Of a stretch of DNA of 64,000 nucleotides, positions 54,407 to 64,000 are shown piece by piece. The stretch lies in assembly GCF_047496725.1 (NCBI RefSeq), contig NC_132973.1, positions 13,154,233-13,218,232 on the forward strand, given 5' to 3'. Position 1 is the stretch's first letter. Every line of letters begins with the position of its first letter. Source of the stretch: Anoplolepis gracilipes. Lineage: Eukaryota; Arthropoda; Insecta; Hymenoptera; Formicidae. The notes below the pieces were generated by a model. It searched no databases, had not been told where the DNA came from, and was given only the letters and a program-made list of their open reading frames with translations. Made by a program: the position numbers and the translations under genes.

Positions 54407-54846
54407 TTTCGTATATATTTTCCTAAGAATGTATAAACGATCAAGTTTTAAAAATGTCATGTTTCATAATCTGAGTGAATTAGTATTGACTACATTAAGT
54501 ATTATATTGACGAATGATTTATAATCGCGAAAACTCTACTGAAACTTTCGACATGAACGAATGTGTGTATTTAAATCATATCTTTTCTTTCTAATTAATG
54601 CATTTATTATGTTTTGTATCTATTTGTTTCTTTATTTTTTTATCATTTAATTTCAAGGATTGAAGTGAATATATATAATATTGCACGTCGAAATAAAAAA
54701 AAAGAGAGAAAGTAATTGGATCAAATTCGAATGCTTATAAACTCACTACTGTTTTTAGAATTACGTTCAACTGTAATTACCACATAGTCTACAGAAAAAT
54801 ATCAGAAAATATTTAATTTTACTGATTTCGTATTGCATATTTTCTT

Positions 54847-55059
54847 ACCAGTGTTGGGCAAAATACACGAATAATGTGGATGATGATTGTAAAGATGTAT
54901 TAATAAATGTATTAGTGTATATCAAATACACATATGTTATTAAAATTGATTTGTAATAAAAAATATATTGTATAATACAGTAATATACTCTCTGTGAAGA
55001 TATATAATTGTAAAAGCATGTTTATCATCATTCACTAATATGTTTAACTCAACACTGGT
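54847..55059. mobile_element. hAT-like MITE, about 213 bp
   Basis: It starts ACCAGTGTTGGGCAAAATAC and ends in the inverse, with CAACACTGGT at 55050-55059. The 10 outer bases are a perfect inverted repeat, with imperfect pairing further in. CAGTGTTGGGCAAAA is a typical end of hAT-superfamily nonautonomous elements. There is no coding capacity. The flanking 8-mers (TTTCTTAC / GTTTCTAT) match only partly, so the duplication is decayed or the ends are slightly off. Confidence 0.6.
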
Positions 55060-55455
55060 TTCTATCGAGTATCTATAGTTTATCTCATAGAATTTTATTT
55101 CGCACGCATAAAATAGTCAAAATCTCTAGACTTATGTGAGTAAAATATCAATATAGTTTTCATGACGAAATAAACAGGGTATCTTCCTATTACGATAATA
55201 ACATTAACATCTAATGAAAAATATAATAGATGCGAGATATTATCATTTAAAATAAAAGGATGGAACATCAGTTTCTTTTATCATGTATGTATGATCACAC
55301 ATCACTTCTGTATTACTGTCATTATCGTGTAAAAAAGTTAAGAAATTAAATATTTTGCAACAAATCTTAGATATAAAAATGCATGAAAACCTTCTTAATA
55401 GATGAAGACTAGAAAAAATATCTAAGTGATCATACTTGTGTGTGTGTAATTTTTT

Positions 55456-55457
<2 letters not shown>

Positions 55458-55501
<44 letters not shown>
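55458..55501. repeat. (AT)n microsatellite
   Basis: About 22 uninterrupted AT units. Confidence 0.95.
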
Positions 55502-55505
<4 letters not shown>

Positions 55506-56396
55506 AATTAAGAATGTACATTAATATTTAGGATATGTTTATTCATGATAAGTATGAAAGAGTTTTTGCTAGATTGCTTAGTGTGAAACCAAAGTTGATA
55601 CATGCTATAAAAATTTAGACAAGGCTGTTTTCAATCAAAGCGAAAGGTTTTAGGAAGGCAAAATCTGTAAGTATAGCTTTAAGCATCTTTAGTGGAAACT
55701 ATGTGATGATATACCAAGAAGTGTGTAACACATATGTATTTTAATGTTTAATCAAATAAATTTTCATATATCAAAAAAATACAAATGCATAAGAGTACAG
55801 TTTAATATTATGTTATACATAAAGCAGTATTATCATGTAAGCATATTTATGAAATTCACAATTGTCAATGTAAGAACGCTTCATCGTCGTTAATATATCT
55901 GTTTAATTTATTGACGGCTGTTAACTACAATTGTACTGCAATTCCATTATCTCAAAATAGGAATATAATCATCATCAAATTTAACAAACATTAACATATA
56001 AATACATATGTGGATACTAAATCAATTGCTTTACGTTTACATTATATGAATAATGTCGACGAAATAAGAATTCATAAATTAGATAATTAGTGCATTTTTT
56101 TATTAATAATAGATACTACATAAATGCATAGTTGAACGTCTCAAGTCGATCGTCAATCATATATTATACATTATATTTTATACGAGTACTCGTTTATCAT
56201 CCCTGTAGATGCAGATATCCTATCCCTATAATGCATGATTTATTTTTTAAATTGTATTTTAAATAATTGTAGAATTAAATGTAAAAAGAGAAAATCTGTA
56301 AAACATTAAGAAGAAAGAGAGAAAATACCATTTTTCTAATATATGCTTTGTACGGAACACTATTGCATATTGAAGCTGCGAGTATTGAAAAGCCTT

Positions 56397-57053
56397 TTAA
56401 TGCACGCCTGTGCCTCGTTCATGATGTATGCGACGTATTAAAGGCGCCAAGAAATTCGCTAATCGTAAAGCTGGTCTGGAATCAAAAAATGTGTGGTATC
56501 GTTAAGAAAATTAAATTATTTTTATAATTAAGAAACTAAAAAGTGTATGTAATATTAGTTATAATAAGAGATTAACATTAATGATATTATAAGTCAAATG
56601 ATTAGTAACACAATTATTAAAAGAATATTAAGTAGCTGGAATCTACTCTTACTTATGTATTGTTTTCGAGATCACTGATTCGGTTTTATTGTGAATACCA
56701 TCAATATTGAATTTGTCACCAATAGACTGAATTGAAGATCCATTGTGGTTGGAAATCGGTAAATTAGAGTCGGTCGAGCCAGCCAGGAGAAGTGCCTCGA
56801 CCGGCGCGAATACGAATATCACACCGTCTACGTGAATACGATAGTTCTCGGTACCGTTCTGTCGCTGATCGTAGTAATCGATGGTATCGGAATTTGTGAA
56901 AATCGACGCGGCCGTCGTTATGTCTTCCGGAATCACCGAGGAGGAGACCTCAATCTTGGGCGACTCCTCTGCGATGGGTAAACACCGAACGCTTACTCCG
57001 CAGGAAGCGATGAGTAACACAGTCTTGAATATGCGCATGTTGATCGATAACAT
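56397..57053 (-). CDS. Secreted protein, YDQRQ family member 1 (lacks the Cys motif)
   Basis: Two exons, 57053-56653 and 56475-56397 (TAA), joined in phase, give 159 residues. The start is the first ATG downstream of a TATA box; a second ATG 15 bases later gives MRIFKTVLLIASCGVSVRCL, a clear signal peptide either way. The mature part has an acidic Ser/Thr-rich region, then DYYDQRQNGTENYRIHVDGV, the block shared with the two upstream-lying neighbours, followed by a hydrophobic strand (IFVFAPVEALLLAG). N-glycosylation sites include NGTE and NGSS. The second exon ends in a basic helix (PALRLANFLAPLIRRIHHER) instead of the Cx11C motif found in members 2 and 3. Function unknown; probably extracellular. 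Confidence 0.75.
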
Positions 57054-57204
57054 TGGATTTGCCTTCTGTCCCCAAATTCCTTCTGATTTTATGAAATTAA
57101 AAAATTGTTTTCTATTCAACTTTGATTAAACCTGGACAAATCCAGAAATTCAAGATATTCTTCGATCACCGAATTCACCCAATTATTTCCAGCTCAACGA
57201 ACGT

Positions 57205-57243
57205 GAACTCGGGACCAGCCGATCACTTTTTGCAACTTTTATA
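57205..57243 (-). promoter_or_regulatory. TATA-box promoter of the first YDQRQ-family gene
   Basis: TATAAAAG reads leftward from 57243 to 57236 on the minus strand. Initiation would be expected near 57205-57215. From there to the first ATG at 57053 no other ATG occurs, which supports that start. Confidence 0.6.
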
Positions 57244-58940
57244 ACGCAATTGGATAGGACCGGGTATTTCCAGAGATGCGACGAAAGTGGACGAAATGAT
57301 GAAGAACAACGTGTCCGGACAACACGGAGGATGCCCGAGGTGTGACGACCGGGCGATGTCTCGTACCAGAAGACGATTCCGATCCCCACCTGGCCGATTC
57401 AAACCTGAACCTTCCTTCGGTCGGTTCTGGAAACGGATCCCTGGAAAAGTTCAAGAACCTCAGCCGAGCTGACGGCGGCCTACCGCTAACGGCACGTATC
57501 GTCACGGCACTGTTGATATGCCGTAAACCACTTTGTAATTTACACGAAGATTTGAGAGAAGGTGTCGAAACTCGAACGTGATGAGACTCGTGTACTTCGC
57601 CATCCTTATTCTATAGCTTAATTATTGGTAAACGTCTCGTAAAAAGTCGAGAATGCGTTGTTTAAAAATTATTATAAGTTTATTTAATATAATACTAACA
57701 AGATTTTCATTTTTATTTTCAGTCAAGAACTATTCGTCTTGTGGCAAATTATACATATGTATATGGTCTCGAAAAGATATATGCGAGATCTGTAAAAATA
57801 TATTCATCATTACATTCTGCCTTGCAATTATATTCAAAATCAAATCATCAAAAAAAAAGAAGAAACCAATTTGATAATATCAATATAATAACAATATTCG
57901 AGGACTAAAACGCGGAAGTGCCGAAGCTGATCCTCATCAACGATGTATCAAGTGTCCCTTGCGGCAGTAACCGGTTTCATTCAAGAGAAAAAGGAGCAAG
58001 AAAAACGAACACGAGATGACGCCAAAGATAACGTGTAATAGTTATGGCATGACGATACGATGTACAGATATATATATATATAGACATATATAAGTATACA
58101 GGAGTGTGCGCATCTATAGTAACCGATCTTTGTAAAGGGCAATGTCCTATCGTGGCCGTTCACCATGAGTTCATTTCCCCATTCCGCGGTTCTTGGCGCC
58201 TATTACCGTAACCTTGCCCTTGCTCTCTCTCTTTCTCTTACGCTTCCGCCTTGTGCTGGGAATCAATGCTGTCGTAGAATCGCCACCGCTTTTGGAAACG
58301 ATCTTTGTTTCCGGAATTTTTCATGGGATTGTATCGTATATACCTTGTAAGGCTATCTGTAAGACTATTCCTGATTGATAGGATTATATTTCAAGGATTC
58401 TCAGGGTAAGGATTCATTCGATACTTGTATATTACAGCTTGAAAAAAATATAAAGAACAAAAAAGTGAATAGAGAAAGATAAAAAAATAGTTAGCATTTT
58501 TTTTTGTCTTGCAAGAAATTATTGATTTGAAAAGGAATGGAAAAATTCAATAAAATTAATAATAGTCGCTTAAATAATTTCCGTTTATATTTAAATGCAT
58601 GTTAACACTGCTATTGTTGTTTAAATATTTTATTCGAAGCCTGATAGATATACATGCAGTGTAACTTTTGCGCATACACTGATTTATATTTATAAAACAA
58701 TAACCATTTCGCATTTTAATGCGTTTTAAGCATTAAATTAATCAAAAAATTCGTTATTTTTCTTCGACATGACTCTTGCACTAATACACAAAAGAGAATT
58801 AACGAAGTTTTTGAAATTGACATATAGGACTAATATAACATTTGCTAGATAAAAAGAGGAAAATGAACTATTACACCAAGAGAGATAATCGCGATATTAA
58901 GTAGCGTATCTCAATGTTTAATAATCATTGGAACTTGAAG
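57244..58940. other. Spacer between tandem secreted-protein genes 1 and 2
   Basis: A GC-rich patch at 57244-57560 carries overlapping open frames on both strands without motifs; I read it as upstream regulatory sequence. The rest is AT-rich and includes the 3' UTR of the next gene. Confidence 0.45.
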
Positions 58941-59771
58941 TTAAACAGCACTGTCCGACTCGTCATCCTGGCAGAGGCCGGCTGAGTCGCGATATCTTCC
59001 TGGACCGCAGTTCTCGATACCATCGCCCAGCAATACCAGCTCATCCCGTCGTTTATTCTCGGATAATGAAGTCACGTCATTCTTATCAATGTTCGATGGA
59101 GGCAGCGCGACATCATCTTCTCTTCGAAGCAACTGTTTTCTCAATATCGTTCCCGGCCTTCTTGATTCAATGTCGGGATGCGAGACGTTCTCAACTACAT
59201 TTCGAACCCGTCCTTCGTCCTCGATCTTGGATCCAAACATTTTTCTCATGTCCACGAAGTAGCCTATAATAGCCGGCTCTTCGCGACTTTTAGGAAATTC
59301 GAAAGCTTTCACATTTTTCGCGACCCTTTCGGAACTTCCTCCCAATTTGTCTTGCTCGTTACTGATCGAAAAGATTGTCTGTTGATTCGAAACGTTTGTC
59401 GTTTCTTTATTTTGTCCTTCTGTTTTTTGCACCGAACTTCCTTTATTTGAATGATTTTCGTTTATCTGTATAATCTCCACAGGATATGGCTCCACACCAC
59501 GAGTTTCTTCATCGGATTTGATTGATTCTTGTTCCGTCAACAAGCTCGACCGGGAGGCCAATTGCTTGAACTCGAGAGCCTGTAACGCCAGGTCGGCAAG
59601 GAGATCGTTATTGTTGGGGATGGCCACGACGAAGAGGAGGTTCTCCAGCTTGGCGTGCAGGTTGAAATCACCCTCCTGGCGTTGATCGTACCTCGTTGGA
59701 GCAGTGTCAACTTTGACAAGCGTGAAGAACGCCGTACCGAGGAAGAGTAACATCTGGATTATTATCGTCAT
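58941..59771 (-). CDS. Secreted protein, YDQRQ family member 2 (with Cx11C motif)
   Basis: Single open exon of 276 residues; TAA at 58941. The start chosen is ATG 59771, which begins a textbook signal peptide (MTIIIQMLLFLGTAFFTLVK). Upstream codons in frame contain no ATG. Right after the predicted cleavage lies TRYDQRQEGDFNLHAKLENL and a hydrophobic strand (LLFVVAIP), the family block. A long acidic/polar middle region follows, rich in Glu, Asn and Ser, with N-glycosylation sites (NHS, NVS). The C-terminus is ENCGPGRYRDSAGLCQDDE, the Cys motif shared with member 3. The middle contains dibasic sites (LLRRED, NKRRDE), so processing by a prohormone convertase is possible but not shown. Function unknown. 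Confidence 0.8.
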   Translation of the reverse strand: MTIIIQMLLFLGTAFFTLVKVDTAPTRYDQRQEGDFNLHAKLENLLFVVAIPNNNDLLADLALQALEFKQLASRSSLLTEQESIKSDEETRGVEPYPVEIIQINENHSNKGSSVQKTEGQNKETTNVSNQQTIFSISNEQDKLGGSSERVAKNVKAFEFPKSREEPAIIGYFVDMRKMFGSKIEDEGRVRNVVENVSHPDIESRRPGTILRKQLLRREDDVALPPSNIDKNDVTSLSENKRRDELVLLGDGIENCGPGRYRDSAGLCQDDESDSAV

Positions 59772-60562
59772 CCTCGTGATATGTATATACGTGATATATA
59801 CACGTGTGGTATAGATCAGTACGCGAGTGACGAGAGGTAAACTTTGAGGTGAGTGATGCTGTTCGACCTTTGCCGTATTACTCTTCGGCAACGTGAGCGA
59901 AACGAACGGGATCCTTTCCGCAACTGCGACGATCGCGCGAATAGCGGGTTCACCGTGCTTGTGACTCGTCGCGCGAACCGGTACACGGAATTTGTATGAT
60001 AGGGGGATCCATCTCGCTATTGGATTAAGACATCACATGTAGATTGGCGTGGGATTAAAATTGATTGTTTGTCCAACGTGATTGCGGATGAGATAGATTA
60101 TATAATTAGCGCAGCTTCCCACATAAACAGATATTCTAAAGTTTAAATAAAATTTATTCGTATCTAACAATTGGCCGCGGAAGTCAAAATGATCGAAAGT
60201 AAAGTTGCAAGCTTTTAACTAAGAGCCAAGATTAAAGTTGCATTTTCTTCTGCAAATTGTCTTTCAGTTATATGTCGCATTTTAAAAATGGAAATTTTCT
60301 GCGTACTTTCGGATTAATTGCCAGTATCGAAATTCAAAATATAGGGCCATGAAATAAAAGAAAGAAGTTTACGTCGGGAATAATTACCGTTACAAAAGTA
60401 CAAATATATAGAATTATATTATTTATTTCACTATTGGAAGCTAACGTGACTAAAACTTGATATTTATTTATTTTTTACTTAACTTAGCTTCTAGCAATTA
60501 TACAATTTTAATTCGGTGATCGTGAAAAATCCGGTTGATTAAAAAATTTGTTATGATTGTAC

Positions 60563-61504
60563 TCACGGCAACAAAGACAACCATGGTCGACTTGTTCGTC
60601 GACACCGTCCATTGCCATTCGGAATATATCCGGATTTACAACGTTTTTGTGATCGTAAAACAGATTTCCTAATCGAAGAAGCTGTTGCTTCTCCTTTCTC
60701 TTTATTCGGTTGGCTCTTATCATTATTTGATGTCAAGTTCATGATACTGTTCGACGAATTAGCATTCGGGATTTTTTCGTCATTCGGTAACGTTATGTTA
60801 CGTTCAGTCGAATTTATATTACCAGAAAACGTCGAGATAGTCGAATTTGACAACGAAAGAAGCTGAGAAACTCCTGTAATATTTTTCTCCATAGTGGATG
60901 GAACATTCGGAATTTCTTCGTCATTCGGTAACGTTGTATTATGTTCGGTCGAATTTATATTACCAGAAAACGTCGAGATAGTCGAATTTGACAACGAAAG
61001 AGGCTCAGAAACTCCTGTAATATTTTGCTCCATAGTGGATGGAACATTCGGAATTTCTTCGTCATTCGGCAAGGTTGTATTATGTTTGGTTGAATCTATA
61101 TCATCATAAAACGTTGAGTTAGTCGATTCTGGCTCATCATCCTGGCAGACACCAGCTGAGTCGTGATGTCTTCCTGGACCGCAGTTATGGGTACTACCCA
61201 GCAATACCGGCTCATCGGGTTTAACACCTTCCGGTTTAATGGTGAAGTCTGCATAATCGTAGAAGTAATCGTAATCCTGTGAAAATCAATGTGATAATTA
61301 ATATTGTGATAGTATTTATTAATAAACTTTCAAAGCAATTTATTTATATTATGTAGCAAAGAGCGCGAAGTACATAAGTTATAAAATCTAATATTCTAAC
61401 AATAAAGTATAAATCTTACAATTAAAGATTGTATACGAATGTTATTAAAGACTGAAACGAAAAAAGCTTTGAATTTCAATCATAAAAATACATCAATAGC
61501 AGAA

Positions 61505-61535
<31 letters not shown>

Positions 61536-61924
61536 GTATTATTATTTAAAATTTAATTTATATTTTATATAATATTTGTAATATTAATATTATATCAATT
61601 TTTGCAGGAAACTATAAAAATAATTTAGAAGAAAGTGGATAAATGAAGAAAAGATAAAAGAATGATACTGCATTCTAATAGAAATGGATATATATTGAAG
61701 AAGAGGAGGAAAAAAGCTCGCGTGACTTCCTATTTATTTACCGTATAATCGTCCAAGAGTTCGGAATTGTGCAGCGCGACGATACGCAGATCCTTGAGCG
61801 CTATCTGCACGTTCAGGTCGCCGGTCTGCTTCTGATCGTAAGTCGCCGTTCTAATCGGCGTGGGTGTCGCGGCGGTGACGTGACAGGCCGCGATAACGAG
61901 GAGGCCGCGTAGGGCGAGCAGCAT
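60563..61924 (-). CDS. Secreted protein, YDQRQ family member 3, with Asn-rich tandem repeats and two Cx11C motifs
   Basis: Two exons, 61924-61742 and 61276-60563 (TGA), in phase 0, give 298 residues. The ATG at 61924 opens a signal peptide (MLLALRGLLVIAACHVTAAT). The family block YDQKQTGDLNVQIALKDLRI follows. The second exon begins with a Tyr/Asp run (DYDYFYDYADF), then CGPGRHHDSAGVCQDDEPES, nearly identical to member 2. Next come two complete and one partial copies of a 47-residue repeat carrying about a dozen N-x-S/T sites, a Lys-rich linker, and a second Cx11C unit, CKSGYIPNGNGRC. The product should be heavily glycosylated and extracellular. A strong donor overlaps the stop codon (GTGAGT, 60566-60561), so an alternative C-terminus is possible. 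Function unknown. Confidence 0.8.
60752..61117 (-). repeat. 141-bp in-frame tandem repeat (2.6 copies) within secreted gene 3
   Basis: Copies at 61117-60977 and 60976-60836, and a partial copy at 60835-60752. The copies are 47 codons long with few changes. Each carries HNTTLPNDEEIPNVPSTME-like and SLSNSTI-like segments. Confidence 0.9.
61511..61535. repeat. (TA)n microsatellite in the intron of secreted gene 3
   Basis: About 12 TA units. Confidence 0.9.
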
Positions 61925-61943
61925 GATCGTCGTCGTGGCGCGA

Positions 61944-61975
61944 CCGCGATCGATCCTCACGAGGTACGACTGAAA
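61944..61975 (-). promoter_or_regulatory. Inr/DPE-like core promoter of secreted gene 3
   Basis: On the minus strand TTTCAGTCG (A at 61972) matches the arthropod initiator. GGTCG, fitting the RGWYV downstream element, lies at about +27 to +31. The implied 5' UTR is 48 bases to the ATG at 61924. No TATA box is seen at the right distance. Confidence 0.45.
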
Positions 61976-62259
61976 AATGTCCAACGACGGAAGCTACGAG
62001 AGCCCCCGTTTCGATTGCGCGGGGAGTCTCCGGCGGGGACCTCGCCCGATAGCCGGTTTACTCGTCTCGGACGTGACGATCCAAACATGCTCTAGCGTGC
62101 GTGGACAAACCGGTACAAACGTGGACAACTCGTAAGACATGTCCTATTCTCGTCTCCGTCACCTTTTAGCCTTCACTTCGCTTCACGATCTTTCAAGTAC
62201 GATGCCCGGCCGTTGCCCTCTCGCGCTACGCATTCTTCTTTGACAGCCGGTCTTCGAAG

Positions 62260-62281
62260 TATATATATATATATATATATA
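62260..62281. repeat. (TA)n microsatellite
   Basis: About 11 AT units upstream of secreted gene 3. Confidence 0.9.
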
Positions 62282-63206
62282 CATTCTCAATCGGATCTCT
62301 TAGTCGTGTGTATTTTTATCCATTCGTTCACTTTGATCGTGCATAAGTTGCTTGTACGTGCGCGATCGATCCCGACACCAGACGGTTGTTCGATATCGTC
62401 CACTTGGCATACGCGTTCAAGAAATTGATCCTGAACCCGTCGTAGATCTGTACTTCTGTAAAATATAAACAAAGTAAAAGAGTTTACGTGGAAAGAAATA
62501 TAAAAAAGAAGCATTCTCGCGAAAAAATTGCGAAAGATTATTTCATGTATTTTCACTTTATGATTTTTATAATTTATTATTGCTTATTATTGTAATATGT
62601 ATATTGATTATTATATAATATGAACTAAAGAATGAATGAAGTACATATTTACCGTGAACAAAACATGATCTTCTCCTAATTGCTTACAAATTAGAAATTT
62701 GTTGAAAGAAAATTCGGCAATAATGAAAAGAGCTAGATCTTTTGAATTAATTCGAGATCATTATATATCGTTTATTATAGTGTCCATTTCCTTGGATCTA
62801 ACACATAAGTCGGTTCAAAACACACTCAAAAGAAGATTTGATTGTGATTTTTACACAACCGAGACGTTGCCACAACATATTAGAAATATCTAAAAATTAA
62901 TTATATATTATTAATTAATTTTGTTCCCTTTTTTGGAGAAACTGATGTATATATATATAATGTGTATATACATTTCTCTGATATATATAAATATATACAT
63001 AAAATGTAATTATTATTATATAATAATATAATAATAATTATTCTAACATATACACAAATATAGACAATGTATAAATATATTTTATTACAGATATAAATAT
63101 AATAAATAAAGATATAAAGAAAATCACGATCTTTTAACTATAAGTATAATTAATTTTTTCAGATACTCTTATATAAGTAAAACTGACAATGAGCATGTAT
63201 GTGTGG

Positions 63207-63278
63207 TATGTATGTATATATATATATATATATATACATACATACATACATACATACATACATACACATACACACACA
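63207..63278. repeat. Compound (TATG)/(TA)/(CATA)/(CA) microsatellite
   Basis: TATG units, then TA, then about seven CATA units, then CA. Confidence 0.9.
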
Positions 63279-64000
63279 GTAAAATGCCACACATCACGAA
63301 ACATCACATATTTACTTAATATTTAAATTATACCTCATTATATTTAATTGTCCATATTTCGAAAGCATATGGAGAACGCGCGCATTTAGCAGTTGCATTC
63401 GCGACATATATGCACTTTTTACACTTTCTCGATCCCTTAGCCTCCTCTCGTCGAAGGTACGCCTATTTACATTACTATAGTTAAAAGTAAAAAAGATACG
63501 TTTCTCTAGAGTGAACGCAGTTTTTCAGATCGCTCTGTAAATCTTACGAATATCCTGAGAGCTCGGATTTTCCAGAGAGTTCGATGCGCTGTTACTGCAC
63601 CTGCACCCGTGATGTCTGTCGTAATCGACGATACAAATAACACAGTAATCTGTCACTTATGTCCGTAATGACGCCTACGCGAAATGTCGCGCACCGTCGC
63701 GTTCGTGCGTAACCGGGGTGTGATTCATTATCATTGTCAGCAGAATCGACGCGAAATTAAATCTGTCAGCTGGATTGCGATCCCGATCGCGCTGCACAGT
63801 TTGACATTTCGGCGAAATCGATGTGTTCCATTCACCTTCCGTAGGATACATTCGTAGTTGCAGCCGTTATTGTTTTCGTGATCCGTACATCATCGACGAC
63901 TCTTATCATGTTACGCGCTGACACGAACGATGCTCCAATTTTTTAAGAAGATTGGTAATTACACGCGTTTGTCGAAATTACATACACGACAAGAGAAAAA

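Larger units (their letters stand above)
54407..56396. other. 3' UTR of the coiled-coil gene and spacer between convergent genes
   Basis: AT-rich and noncoding. It contains a hAT-like MITE (54847-55059) and a long (TA)n tract (55458-55501). Nothing else recognised. Confidence 0.6.
62000..64000. other. Noncoding right end of the window
   Basis: 62000-62420 is GC-richer upstream sequence of secreted gene 3. 62450-63350 is AT-rich. 63360-64000 is again GC-richer (CGCGCGC, TCGCGAC words) with no open frame of note; it may be the promoter or leader of a gene beyond the edge. A 64-codon frame at 62699 has no recognisable features. Confidence 0.4.

Noticed and set aside
57239..57505. Minus-strand open frame of 88 codons upstream of secreted gene 1
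   Set aside because: It lies upstream of the TATA box and its Arg/Ser/Pro content reflects local GC-richness; no signal peptide or family motif.
62699..62893. 64-codon plus-strand frame near the right end
   Set aside because: AT-driven composition, no signal peptide or motif, no splice context.

Overview
The window is eukaryotic nuclear DNA from an insect. It is very AT-rich, with many microsatellites and genes split into short exons by GT-AG introns of about 70 bp to several kb. The conserved proteins are insect-like orthologues of animal genes. The base composition and the lineage-specific secreted genes suggest Hymenoptera, most likely an ant; that placement is an inference. There are no prokaryotic, viral, rRNA or CRISPR features.

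Layout, left to right. (1) 1-5282 +: the 3' part of RIC1/Rich, a subunit of the Golgi Rab6 exchange factor, cut by the left edge. (2) 5.3-13.5 kb: a gene-poor AT-rich spacer with hairpins. (3) 13.5-25.1 kb +: an SLC26A11-type sulfate/anion transporter with a recognisable TATA-like/Inr core promoter, a noncoding first exon and ten coding exons; a small antisense ORF lies in one intron. (4) 28.4-31.2 kb +: a heparan sulfate 3-O-sulfotransferase whose leader carries overlapping upstream ORFs. (5) 35.5-38.4 kb -: a complete ten-exon FGGY carbohydrate (ribulose-type) kinase. It lies head to head with (6) POP5 at 39.5-40.2 kb +, a subunit of RNase P/MRP. (7) 41.0-54.4 kb +: a large coiled-coil, Ser/Thr-rich cytoskeletal-type protein, possibly the quick-to-court orthologue. 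It has a distant noncoding first exon, a GC-AG intron, and an antisense gene nested in its first intron that encodes a GDG-repeat (possible beta-solenoid) protein. (8) 56.4-61.9 kb -: three tandem genes for small secreted proteins that share an N-terminal YDQ(R/K)Q motif; two share a C-x11-C motif near the C-terminus. (9) 62-64 kb: noncoding, with a GC-richer stretch at the right edge.

The conserved genes are ordinary housekeeping or membrane-trafficking genes and do not form one pathway. SLC26 transport and heparan sulfate 3-O-sulfation both involve sulfate, but nothing in the sequence links them functionally. The least familiar material is the secreted tandem family and the nested GDG-repeat gene. 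Exon boundaries were placed by hand from splice consensus and reading phase; every junction given for the conserved genes keeps the frame.
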